Assembly (NCBI RefSeq): GCF_018343795.1
Contig: NZ_CP074346.1
Coordinates: 1,426,001 to 1,490,000, forward strand
DNA from: Phocoenobacter atlanticus subsp. cyclopteri
GTDB taxonomy: Bacteria; Pseudomonadota; Gammaproteobacteria; Enterobacterales; Pasteurellaceae
DNA: 64,000 bases
Reading direction: 5' to 3'
The position numbers and the translations under genes were made by a program. Positions 57,064 to 64,000 of this stretch are shown here, piece after piece. The notes under the pieces were generated by a model that was given only the letters and a program-made list of their open reading frames with translations, made no database searches and was not told the origin of the DNA. The stretch's first letter is position 1. Every line of letters begins with the position of its first letter.

Positions 57064-57432
57064 TTAGTTTTTACGTATATAAATACGATAATAATAACTT
57101 TGCTGTGTTGGTTTATTTAGCTCAATCTGTTGTTTTTGGGAAGGCTTTAACGCTAAATTATGCCATTCATCTGTTCCAACTTGGGTTGTCCCTCGTTGAC
57201 TATACCAAAACAATTTATAGGCTAAACTCACTTCTTTAGTTGAACTGTTTTTTATAGCCAAATACTCCACATCTGCATCTACATCAAGCTGTGAGGCAAT
57301 ATTCTCTGCAATATTAACTAATGGTCGATTGGTTGTCACACCGAGTGAATCGGTGTTTTTACTAATACAACCACTTAACAATATCAAAGAAATAAATATT
57401 GTGGCTATTTGGAATAAGGTTGCTTTTTTCAC
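57064..57432 (-). CDS. ycfL: YcfL-family lipoprotein
   Basis: A 122-residue lipoprotein: MKKATLFQIATIFISLILLSGC, with the lipobox Cys at 22. The mature part (VTNRPLVNIAENIASQLDVDADVEYLAIKNSS) resembles YcfL, and it stands between hinT and thiK as ycfL does in E. coli. Function unknown. It ends 5 bp before the thiK start. Confidence 0.82.
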   Translation of the reverse strand: MKKATLFQIATIFISLILLSGCISKNTDSLGVTTNRPLVNIAENIASQLDVDADVEYLAIKNSSTKEVSLAYKLFWYSQRGTTQVGTDEWHNLALKPSQKQQIELNKPTQQSYYYRIYIRKN

Positions 57433-57449
57433 TGAACTTTACCTATTTT

Positions 57450-57803
57450 TTAAACCATTTTTCCCAGTTGCTCACCGCCAATAAGATGTAAATGAATATG
57501 AAACACTTCTTGTCCACCGTGTTTATTACAATTCATTACTAAGCGATAGCCCTCTTCTGCAATGCCTTCTTCTTTGGCAATCTTTGCGGCTACTGTCATC
57601 AAGCGTCCTAGTACCAACTCATCTTCTGTAGTCACGTGATTAACTGTTGGAATAAATTTATTAGGAATAATTAAAATATGTGTTTTAGCTTGAGGCGAGA
57701 TATCTCTAAAAGCCGTGACTAACTCATCTTGATAGACGATATCTGCAGGAATTTCTTTGCTAATAATTTTACTAAAGATTGTTTCTGGATACTGTTTTTC
57801 CAT
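57450..57803 (-). CDS. hinT: HIT-family purine nucleoside phosphoramidase HinT
   Basis: A 117-residue cytoplasmic HIT protein. It begins [22 protein letters not shown] and has the HxHxH catalytic motif [12 protein letters not shown] near the end. HinT hydrolyses AMP-lysine and other phosphoramidates. The start at 57801-57803 has AAGGAAAAT before it; nine more codons are open upstream but unlikely. htpX ends 10 bp upstream. Confidence 0.94.
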   Translation of the reverse strand: MEKQYPETIFSKIISKEIPADIVYQDELVTAFRDISPQAKTHILIIPNKFIPTVNHVTTEDELVLGRLMTVAAKIAKEEGIAEEGYRLVMNCNKHGGQEVFHIHLHLIGGEQLGKMV

Positions 57804-57813
57804 TTTATTTTCC

Positions 57814-58677
57814 TTACTTTGCTTGTTCAAACTGAGATAAATTTCTTAATGCTTCAATTCGTTTTTCTAATGGTGGATGGCTGCTAAATAATTCTTTGCT
57901 TGTTACATTAATCATAAAAGCAGACAATGAACCTTGCATTTCTTGTGGTTCGTGAATAGATTGTAACCGTTGCAATGCTGCAATCATTTTTTCTTTTCCA
58001 ACTAAACTGGCTGAACCTGCATCTGCTCTAAATTCACGATAACGAGAAAACCACATTGCAATCATACTCGCTAATATACCTAATGCAAATTCCAACACCA
58101 TCGAAACCAGAAAATACATTCCAGTACTGCGACTTTGCCCATTCTCGCCTCGAGAAATCACACTTGCAATCACTCTAGAGATAAAAATCACAAAAGTATT
58201 TAACACACCTTGTAATAAAGTCATTGTCACCATATCACCATTGGCAATATGTGATACCTCGTGAGCAATCACTGCCTCTGCTTCCTCTTGTGTCATTGTA
58301 TTAAGTAAACCTGTACTTACTGCAACAAGGGAACTTTTCTTCGTTGCCCCAGTTGCAAAAGCATTCACATCGGCAGAATGATAAATAGCGACATCAACCA
58401 TTGGAATACCTGCTTGCTCTGTTTGACGTTGTACGGTATCCATTAACCACTGCTCTGCATTGTTGCGAGGGGTTTGAATAATTTCCGCTCCCACAGAACG
58501 CAGTGCCATTGTTTTGGATAAAAATAACGAAATAATAGAACCCGCAAATCCAAACATTGTTGCCATTAATAACAAGCCAGTTAAACTGCTACGCTCAATT
58601 CCTGTAAAACTTAAAATAATTCCTAAAACAACCATAACTCCCATATTGGTTGCGAGGAATAAAAACATTCTCATCAT
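57814..58677 (-). CDS. htpX: Membrane-bound zinc protease HtpX
   Basis: A 287-residue inner-membrane metalloprotease of quality control, with two N-terminal and two central membrane helices. The zinc motif HEVSH is at 139-143, with the third ligand Glu in [14 protein letters not shown] near 222. It starts with [13 protein letters not shown] sigma-32-like promoter lies upstream (58725-58753), matching its heat-shock control in E. coli. Confidence 0.95.
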   Translation of the reverse strand: MMRMFLFLATNMGVMVVLGIILSFTGIERSSLTGLLLMATMFGFAGSIISLFLSKTMALRSVGAEIIQTPRNNAEQWLMDTVQRQTEQAGIPMVDVAIYHSADVNAFATGATKKSSLVAVSTGLLNTMTQEEAEAVIAHEVSHIANGDMVTMTLLQGVLNTFVIFISRVIASVISRGENGQSRSTGMYFLVSMVLEFALGILASMIAMWFSRYREFRADAGSASLVGKEKMIAALQRLQSIHEPQEMQGSLSAFMINVTSKELFSSHPPLEKRIEALRNLSQFEQAK

Positions 58678-58724
58678 AACTTAATCTCCAACTCTATTTT
58701 AAATATATCAATAATAAAACCCTA

Positions 58725-58753
58725 ATATGGGGGGCTTTTCTGTTATTTCAATA
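58725..58753 (-). promoter_or_regulatory. Sigma-32-type promoter of htpX
   Basis: On the minus strand TATTGAAA (58753-58746) is followed after 13 nt by CCCCATAT (58732-58725). The E. coli heat-shock consensus is CTTGAAA-N13-17-CCCCATNT. The -10 is 48 bp before the htpX start. Confidence 0.75.
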
Positions 58754-58780
58754 AAATGAATGCAATAACCCTAGCGGGGA

Positions 58781-58800
58781 GGCAAAATCATACTTTAATT
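58781..58800. repeat. Solitary ISAs1-type terminal repeat remnant
   Basis: GGCAAAATCATACTTTAATT matches the left inverted repeat of the IS at 48323 at 19 of 20 bases. No transposase or second end lies near. Confidence 0.65.
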
Positions 58801-58943
58801 AGAGCAAGATAATATTCAAATCTAATAAAAATCAATAGGTAAAAATTTATGGTTACCCTAAGGCAAACTAATACTATTTTTTGATATACCTGACAAATAC
58901 TACAACGAAAAGATATTAAGTTCTCTTCATTTTCTTCTAGCAT

Positions 58944-58974
58944 AAAAAAATCTGCACCCAATTGAGTGCAGATT
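58944..58974 (-). terminator. Terminator of the autotransporter gene
   Basis: AATCTGCAC (58949-58957) pairs with GTGCAGATT (58966-58974) over an 8-nt loop. A seven-A run on its left gives the T-tract for the minus-strand gene ending at 58995. Confidence 0.88.
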
Positions 58975-58994
58975 AATTTTAATTAACAATTAAA

Positions 58995-61074
58995 TTAAAA
59001 CGTTCCTTTTAACTGTAACGATGTTCCCCAGCCATTGTAACCAAAAGCAGTTCGTTCATAATAAGGCATAAAACTCACTGAAAGAGCAGGGTTGATATTA
59101 TAGCTTAACCCTGTTTGTACTCGTCCACGTGTTTTAGTGATTTTGGCTGTCTTGCTAAATCCTCCCACAAAAGGCATTGAAACTGTATAGGTTGGATTAT
59201 CTCCTGTTAATTGCTGCTCTACTTCCGCACTGGCTAATAAACTTAGTTTATGTGTTAATGGCAATCTGCCTTCAACCCCTAATGCCAAAGCAGTATCTGT
59301 ATAGTTAATTTTTTCAAAACTCGCCGCAAATTCAGCATTCTTTTCTACATAAGCATCACGAGTAATGTGGTTATAACGCAATGAACTATAAACCGATATT
59401 TTGCCAAAATCATATCCAGTTGTGAAAGAAAATGCAGAACCTTTCATTGTGGTTTTGTTACTTCCCTCTTCTGTATTTGGCAATAATGGGCGTTTCACTT
59501 TTACTCTGTCTCTTTGCCACGCTGCTGCTGTTTCAATAAACCAATGATTATTTTTCCAGTTAGCAAACAGCCCTAATCCTGTATTTCCGTCTGTTTTATA
59601 ACTTTCTGGTAATTGGCGTGATAAACTTTTATCAAAGTTAATTCCTGCTGTTATCCCCTTTCCAAAACCATAAGATAAACCCAACCCAACACTGGCTGTT
59701 TTATTACCTTTTTGACCTGCTACATCTTGACGAATGCTGTAACCTATTTTACCTTTTTTTAAATAGCGACTTTGTTGTAAGCGTTGTAAGATATGCGTTT
59801 GTAAAGAAGTGACACCAAGTGCATCATTACCCAAATACACCATACTTAATTTGGTGTGTTCAATATCTATTTTTGTTAGATTATTTATGTTTTTCACTTT
59901 CCAAACGGTTGCTCTAGAAACACCATTCTCATCTTCAGCAGTCCCTCCCGCAAAACGGCCATCACGACTTAAAGCAGTAACGCTAGAATTTCCACTATTA
60001 TCCGCTTTTAATGTGCCTAAGTCAGTTTTGGTTGTCCAATTTGGTCCTGACCAAAGGATGGCTCTCTGTTCATTATTATCATTTGGAGCCGTGCCTCCAG
60101 CAATAGTACCATCATCATTTAAAACCCAAACCCAAGCTCCTCCACTATTATCGGCTTTTAATGTACCTAAGTCAGTTTTGGTAGTCCAATTTGGTCCTGA
60201 CCAAAGGGTGGCTCTCTGTTCATTATTATCATTTTGAGCCGCTCCACCTACAACCATACCATCACCACTCAAAGTACTTACCCAAGATTCTCCACTATTA
60301 TCGGTTTTTAATGTGCCTAAGTCCGTTTTTGTACCCCAATTTGGTCCCGACCAAACAATGCCTCTTGTTTGATTATTATCATTGAAAGCAGAACCCACTA
60401 TAATAGTACCATCACGACTTAAACCATTGACACCTGAGTATCCTCTATTATCTCTTTTTAATGTTCCTAAATCTGTTTTTGTTGCCCAGTTTGGTCCTGA
60501 CCAAACGATCGCCCTAAATTTATTCTCACCATCTTTTTTAGTATCCCCCGCCGCAATAGTACCATCACTGCTTAAGCCCGCAACCGAAGAAATTCCCGTA
60601 TTATCTGCTCTTAATGAACCTAACTCTGTTTTAGTTGCCCAATTTGGACCTGACCAAATGATGCCTCGCCCTCTAGGATCTCGTTCATTATCATTCTTCG
60701 CATTACCCGCCGCAACAGTGCCATCATCATTTAAATAGAGAAGGGTACTTGACCCACTATTATCTGGGTTAAATGTCCCTAATGTAGTTCGTTTTGTCCA
60801 ATTTGGACCTGATAAAATTATGGACTTGTCGTTAGGGTGGTTGCCAAAAGTAAAAATACCCACAACTGTGTTATCACCACTAAAAGCAGAAACCTCTCCA
60901 GATGACACTCCTAAATCTATTTTTTGAGCAATAATAGGTTGAGCATCTGCAAAAGCTGGTGAAAAGAGAAAAGCACAAAGGAACTAAGATAGGCAAATTT
61001 TAGCTTTGTTTGTTTGTTTGTTTGTTTGTTTGTTTGTTTGTTTGTTTGTTTGTTTGTTTGTTTAGAGTATTCAT
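58995..61074 (-). pseudogene. HAF-repeat autotransporter, phase-variable and presently out of frame
   Basis: The long frame (58995-60908) has six repeats of about 50 residues centred on WSGPNWxTKTDLGTLxxDNSG, with DGT..GG between them (HAF-type). They are followed by an autotransporter barrel of about 270 residues ending GWGTSLQLKGTF. Upstream in the same frame is FLFSPAFADAQPIIAQKIDLG, the end of a signal peptide. The likely start is the ATG at 61072-61074, followed by NTLNKQ and a (TTTG)14 tract. With 14 units translation ends in TAA directly after the tract. A second fault lies at the T4/A4 run near 60962-60965, where one added base would join KLKFAYLSSFVLFSF to SPAFA. So the gene is off as read. 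Confidence 0.85.
61005..61063. repeat. Tetranucleotide tract (TTTG)14 in the autotransporter 5' end
   Basis: Fourteen uninterrupted TTTG units (61005-61060) followed by TTT; CAAA on the coding strand. It starts four codons after the ATG. Such tracts in Haemophilus and relatives change length by slippage and switch genes on and off. Confidence 0.97.
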
Positions 61075-61296
61075 TGCAAGTTTCCTTATAGCAAGAAGAA
61101 AAAAATAAAAAAAACTAGTTAAAATTCAATCTAACTGTTTACATTATATCGCCTTATGACTCAAAAAAGAAACAGAAATTTACAAAATAAGGAATTGAAT
61201 TTTGTAAATTTTCGATTTAATCTACCCGCTAGATTTATACCCATAATATTTTGTAAAAATTTTTATTAGGTTTTAAGTGCTATCTTGCCTTGCCCT

Positions 61297-61348
61297 AGCG
61301 GTAAGATAAAACACAAAATTTGCAAATTTTTCTTTTTATCTTACCGCT
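61297..61348 (-). terminator. Inverted uptake-signal terminator of the sigma/anti-sigma operon
   Basis: AGCGGTAAGATAAAA (61297-61311) and TTTTATCTTACCGCT (61334-61348) form a perfect 15-bp stem, with AAATTTGCAAATTTTT in the loop. It lies 5 bp after the anti-sigma stop. Confidence 0.85.
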
Positions 61349-61352
61349 TGTT

Positions 61353-61526
61353 TTACTCTTCATTCGCAAATTTTTTCATAATTTCACTCATTTGTTGACA
61401 ATTTTGTTTAAAATGACGACATTGAGGACAAATAACTAAATGAACCATCACTCCACACTTTTCATTGAATTTTAATTTTCTTTCGTGGGATTGTGAAACT
61501 AATTGCGTGACTTGTAAACATTTCAT
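61353..61526 (-). CDS. Zinc-binding anti-sigma factor (zf-HC2 type), 57 residues
   Basis: A very small protein, MKCLQVTQLVSQSHERKLKF followed by VMVHLVICPQCRHFKQNC. The H-x3-C-x2-C motif (HLVICPQC) is that of ZAS anti-sigma factors, and an upstream Cys could complete the zinc site. It starts 2 bp after the sigma gene, with GGAGG before its ATG inside the end of the sigma gene. It probably binds and holds the ECF sigma factor until oxidation. Confidence 0.82.
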   Translation of the reverse strand: MKCLQVTQLVSQSHERKLKFNEKCGVMVHLVICPQCRHFKQNCQQMSEIMKKFANEE

Positions 61527-61528
61527 TT

Positions 61529-62104
61529 TTAATCCTCCAATTTTAACTTTCTAGACAAACAATGCTGTAATTGTAATCTGGCACGATATAAAAAAATATG
61601 TAAATTACTCGTTGTGATTTTAACGGTTTCACAAATTTCTTTGGATGGAAAGTCTAAATACTCTCTCATCATAAAGACCTGAGCTTGCTTTGCTGGTAAA
61701 TGAGTTAAACAGGCTTCAAAAATCAACCAAAATTCTTTTGAGTAAATTTTATCTTCATTATCTTGCCACGACGTTTGACTATATTGTGGTTTCCAGTGAT
61801 CTTTTTGATCAAAAAATGTATTTTCATTCTCTTCTGTGATTAAATCACTTTCTAGCACTAAGCGATCTTTTTGACGCAGATAATCAATAATCTTATTTTT
61901 TAAAATTGCAAAGATCCATGTCTTAAGTGCTGCTTGACGTTTAAAGTGAGTAATATTATTTAAAGCACCTAATAATGCCTCTTGAACCATATCTTCTGCA
62001 ATATCACTATTGTTAAGTTGTAAGTAAGCAAATTTTAACATCTGCTCTCGAATTTCGTTTAATTGCTGATCAGAAAAGGAATTATTGATTGCATTATTTA
62101 TCAC
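61529..62104 (-). CDS. ECF sigma factor (HI1459-like)
   Basis: A 191-residue sigma factor of the ECF type. Region 2 has LNNSDIAEDMVQEALLGALNNITHFKRQAALKTWIFAILKNKIIDYLR; region 4 has LPAKQAQVFMMREYLDFPSKEICETVKITTSNLHIFLYRARLQL. A GTG start at 62102-62104 is chosen because AAGGAAG lies 8 nt before it. It is coupled to the zinc anti-sigma gene and divergent from msrAB; the same group occurs in H. influenzae (HI1453-HI1459), so it probably drives msrAB. Confidence 0.9.
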   Translation of the reverse strand: MINNAINNSFSDQQLNEIREQMLKFAYLQLNNSDIAEDMVQEALLGALNNITHFKRQAALKTWIFAILKNKIIDYLRQKDRLVLESDLITEENENTFFDQKDHWKPQYSQTSWQDNEDKIYSKEFWLIFEACLTHLPAKQAQVFMMREYLDFPSKEICETVKITTSNLHIFLYRARLQLQHCLSRKLKLED

Positions 62105-62224
62105 TATTTTTACTTCCTTAAAAAAATATAAAAAAATGTGTAAGCATTTTGTGATTACTACGACTAACATTATAAAGGATAAAAACTTTTAAGCAGAAAT
62201 TATTTTTAAATAAAAGGATACTCA

Positions 62225-63292
62225 ATGAAATTAAGCTATTTATTATTCATTCCTTTAACGCTATTATCGTTAAAGGTAACCGCAAATAATGAAAACGAAA
62301 AAACAATGGAGCATACAATGATGACGCAAACACAAACTGAAAACTTGCAACATATTTACTTAGCGGGCGGTTGTTTCTGGGGTATTGAAGCCTATATGGA
62401 AAAAATATATGGCGTAAAAGATGCGGTTTCAGGCTATGCAAATGGCAAAACATCTCAAACCACTTATCAGCTTATCGGGAAAACCGATCACGCTGAAACG
62501 GTAAAAGTTACTTACGACGCCAATAAAGTTTCGTTAGAAAAATTATTAAAATACTATTTTCAAGTGATCGATCCGACCAGTGTAAATAAACAAGGCAACG
62601 ATCGTGGTAGACAATATCGTACTGGCGTTTACTACCAAAATGAGATGGATAAAGCCGTTGTATCAAAAGTGATTGAGCAACAACAGAAAAAATATCAAGA
62701 TAAAATTCAAGTCGAAGTTGAGCCGTTAAAAAATTATGTATTAGCGGAAGACTATCATCAGGATTATTTAGCAAAAAATCCGAATGGTTATTGCCATATT
62801 GATTTAGAGAAAGCGAACAAGGTCATCATTGATCCAAATGATTACCCAAAGCCAAGCGATAACGAATTAAAAGAAAAATTAACGCCGTTACAATACAGCG
62901 TTACCCAAAAGAAAAACACTGAGCATTCGTTCAGTAATGAATATTGGGATAATTTTAAAGACGGTATTTATGTAGATGTCACCACTGGCGAACCGTTATT
63001 TTCATCAATGGATAAATTTGAATCGGGCTGTGGTTGGCCAAGTTTTACCAAGCCAATCGATAAAGATGTCGTAAATTATGATGACGATACCAGCTTTAAT
63101 ATGGTCAGAACCGAAGTTTTAAGCCGTAGTGGTCAAGCACACTTAGGACACGTTTTTGATGACGGTCCAAAAGACAAAGGTGGCTTACGCTATTGCATTA
63201 ACAGTGCCGCAATTAAATTTATTCCATTAGAACAAATGGAAGCCGAAGGATATGGCTATTTAATCAACCAAATAACAGGACAAGCAAAATAA
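62225..63292 (+). CDS. msrAB: Periplasmic methionine sulfoxide reductase MsrAB (fused)
   Basis: A 355-residue exported bifunctional enzyme. The signal peptide is [20 protein letters not shown]. An MsrA domain follows, catalytic Cys50 in [12 protein letters not shown], to about residue 205. The MsrB domain follows, with [27 protein letters not shown] and catalytic Cys324 in [12 protein letters not shown]. Like the H. influenzae protein it lacks the thioredoxin-like domain of the Neisseria form; ccdA and a thioredoxin-like gene follow and should supply electrons. Confidence 0.96.
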   Translation: MKLSYLLFIPLTLLSLKVTANNENEKTMEHTMMTQTQTENLQHIYLAGGCFWGIEAYMEKIYGVKDAVSGYANGKTSQTTYQLIGKTDHAETVKVTYDANKVSLEKLLKYYFQVIDPTSVNKQGNDRGRQYRTGVYYQNEMDKAVVSKVIEQQQKKYQDKIQVEVEPLKNYVLAEDYHQDYLAKNPNGYCHIDLEKANKVIIDPNDYPKPSDNELKEKLTPLQYSVTQKKNTEHSFSNEYWDNFKDGIYVDVTTGEPLFSSMDKFESGCGWPSFTKPIDKDVVNYDDDTSFNMVRTEVLSRSGQAHLGHVFDDGPKDKGGLRYCINSAAIKFIPLEQMEAEGYGYLINQITGQAK

Positions 63293-63293
63293 A

Positions 63294-63944
63294 ATGATTG
63301 AACAACAATTAGTAATTAGTAGTGTATTTTTAGCGGGGCTCGCCTCTTTTTTATCGCCGTGTATTTTTCCGATTATGCCGATCTATTTTGGTATTTTAAG
63401 TAAAGGGGGCAAAAAAATCCTCAATACATTTCTATTTATTTTAGGCTTATCTGTTACTTTTATTGGACTCGGATTTAGTTTTAGTTTTTTAGGTGACCTG
63501 CTCTTTAATGATACCACCCTTGTTGTCGCAGGGGTAATCGTCATTATTCTTGGTATTCATCAATTAGATATCATTAAATTCGGATTTTTAGAAAGAACCA
63601 AAACCGTAGAAATTAAAACCTCAGGCAAAAGTGCCTCGATTGAAGCCTTTATTTTAGGACTAACATTTAGCTTAGGTTGGACACCCTGTATCGGTCCCAT
63701 TCTAGCTTCAGTATTAGCTCTATCAAGCCAAGATAGTTCGGCATTTTATGGAGTAACAATGATGTTTGTATATGTACTTGGACTTGCCACACCTTTTGTG
63801 ATTTTCTCATTCTTCTCAGAAGAATTATTGAAAAAAGCCAAAGTATTAAATAATCATCTTGGTAAATTCAAAATTTTTGGTGGCGTACTGATTATCTTAA
63901 TGGGTATTTTGCTGATTACGAATAACTTAAATATCTTTATGTAA
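63294..63944 (+). CDS. CcdA-family thiol transport membrane protein
   Basis: A 216-residue inner-membrane protein with six hydrophobic segments. The two redox cysteines are in FLSPCIFPIMPIYFG and GWTPCIGPILASV, the CcdA/DsbD-beta pattern. It carries electrons from cytoplasmic thioredoxin to the periplasm. It begins 1 bp after msrAB, and a thioredoxin-like gene follows, so the three should act as one reducing chain for MsrAB. Confidence 0.93.
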   Translation: MIEQQLVISSVFLAGLASFLSPCIFPIMPIYFGILSKGGKKILNTFLFILGLSVTFIGLGFSFSFLGDLLFNDTTLVVAGVIVIILGIHQLDIIKFGFLERTKTVEIKTSGKSASIEAFILGLTFSLGWTPCIGPILASVLALSSQDSSAFYGVTMMFVYVLGLATPFVIFSFFSEELLKKAKVLNNHLGKFKIFGGVLIILMGILLITNNLNIFM

Positions 63945-63954
63945 GGAACAAAAA

Positions 63955-64000
63955 ATGAAAAAATATTTTTCTATATTGCTGGCACTATTCTCAATCACTG
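63955..64000 (+). CDS. Start of an exported protein, probably thioredoxin-like (cut by window edge)
   Basis: Fifteen codons are visible: MKKYFSILLALFSIT, a signal-peptide start with an AAGGAAC site. It begins 10 bp after ccdA. In H. influenzae a TlpA/thioredoxin-like gene takes this place; nothing in the visible codons can confirm that. Confidence 0.6.
   Translation, partial: MKKYFSILLALFSIT

Larger units (their letters stand above)
58678..58994. other. 317-bp region between htpX and the autotransporter
   Basis: It holds the htpX promoter, a solitary ISAs1-type end (58781-58800) and the autotransporter terminator. No gene is visible. Confidence 0.75.

Noticed and set aside
61005-61063. TTTG tract considered as an assembly artefact
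   Set aside because: The tract stands just after an ATG and in front of a signal-peptide-like frame, as in known contingency genes; it fits biology better than error.

Overview
The window is an AT-rich chromosomal segment from a member of the Pasteurellaceae. Three things point there: orthologues and gene orders typical of Actinobacillus, Mannheimia and Haemophilus; many copies of an ACAAGCGGT-type DNA uptake signal (the Actinobacillus pleuropneumoniae-clade variant), several arranged as inverted pairs that form terminators; and the ECF sigma / msrAB / ccdA cluster known from Haemophilus influenzae. I do not assign a species.

Layout. 1-1001: PiT phosphate transporter (cut by the window edge) with its PhoU-like DUF47 partner. 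1245-3103: clpP-clpX. 3298-7477: lpxK, ycaR, kdsB, a CYTH protein and a DUF945 protein. 7568-13580: a possible short leader ORF, cmoA, ppiD, an NCS2 purine permease with a PurR-like operator, nagK, gloB. 14105-18497: mpl and a pitrilysin-type protease. 18634-34358: a large maltose/maltodextrin regulon (malT, an nhaC-type antiporter, malS, malM, lamB, malK; divergently malE, malF, malG, malQ) around a control region with two MalT boxes and three CRP-like sites; malE is frameshifted. 34548-42123: lpxL, a TetR-controlled ABC efflux operon, and lolB-ispE-prs, where ispE and prs are joined in one frame through a T8 run.

42334-51249 is the accessory part. It looks like a decayed contact-dependent-inhibition / two-partner-secretion locus. 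A TpsB (CdiB-like) transporter is cut at its C-terminus by an ISAs1-family element. Beyond the IS lie the tail of a toxin C-terminal domain, its probable immunity gene, an orphan toxin ORF with a TNT-like (NAD+ glycohydrolase) C-terminus with its own probable immunity gene, and two broken copies of a small exported-protein gene, one after each immunity gene.

51488-58677: rpsO, lemA and two TPM-domain genes, yoaH, a small exported protein, asnS, a small membrane protein, and thiK-ycfL-hinT-htpX (htpX with a sigma-32-like promoter). 58995-61074: an autotransporter with HAF-type repeats that carries a (TTTG)14 tract just after its start codon. 61353-64000: ECF sigma and zinc anti-sigma genes divergent from msrAB, ccdA and the start of a thioredoxin-like gene, a periplasmic methionine-sulfoxide repair system.

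Throughout, a palindromic repeat family centred on GGGCATGCCC sits between genes. Five lesions, four of them one-base differences in short homopolymers, disturb reading frames (malE, ispE-prs, the two small exported-protein genes, the autotransporter); whether they are real or sequencing errors is the main open question.
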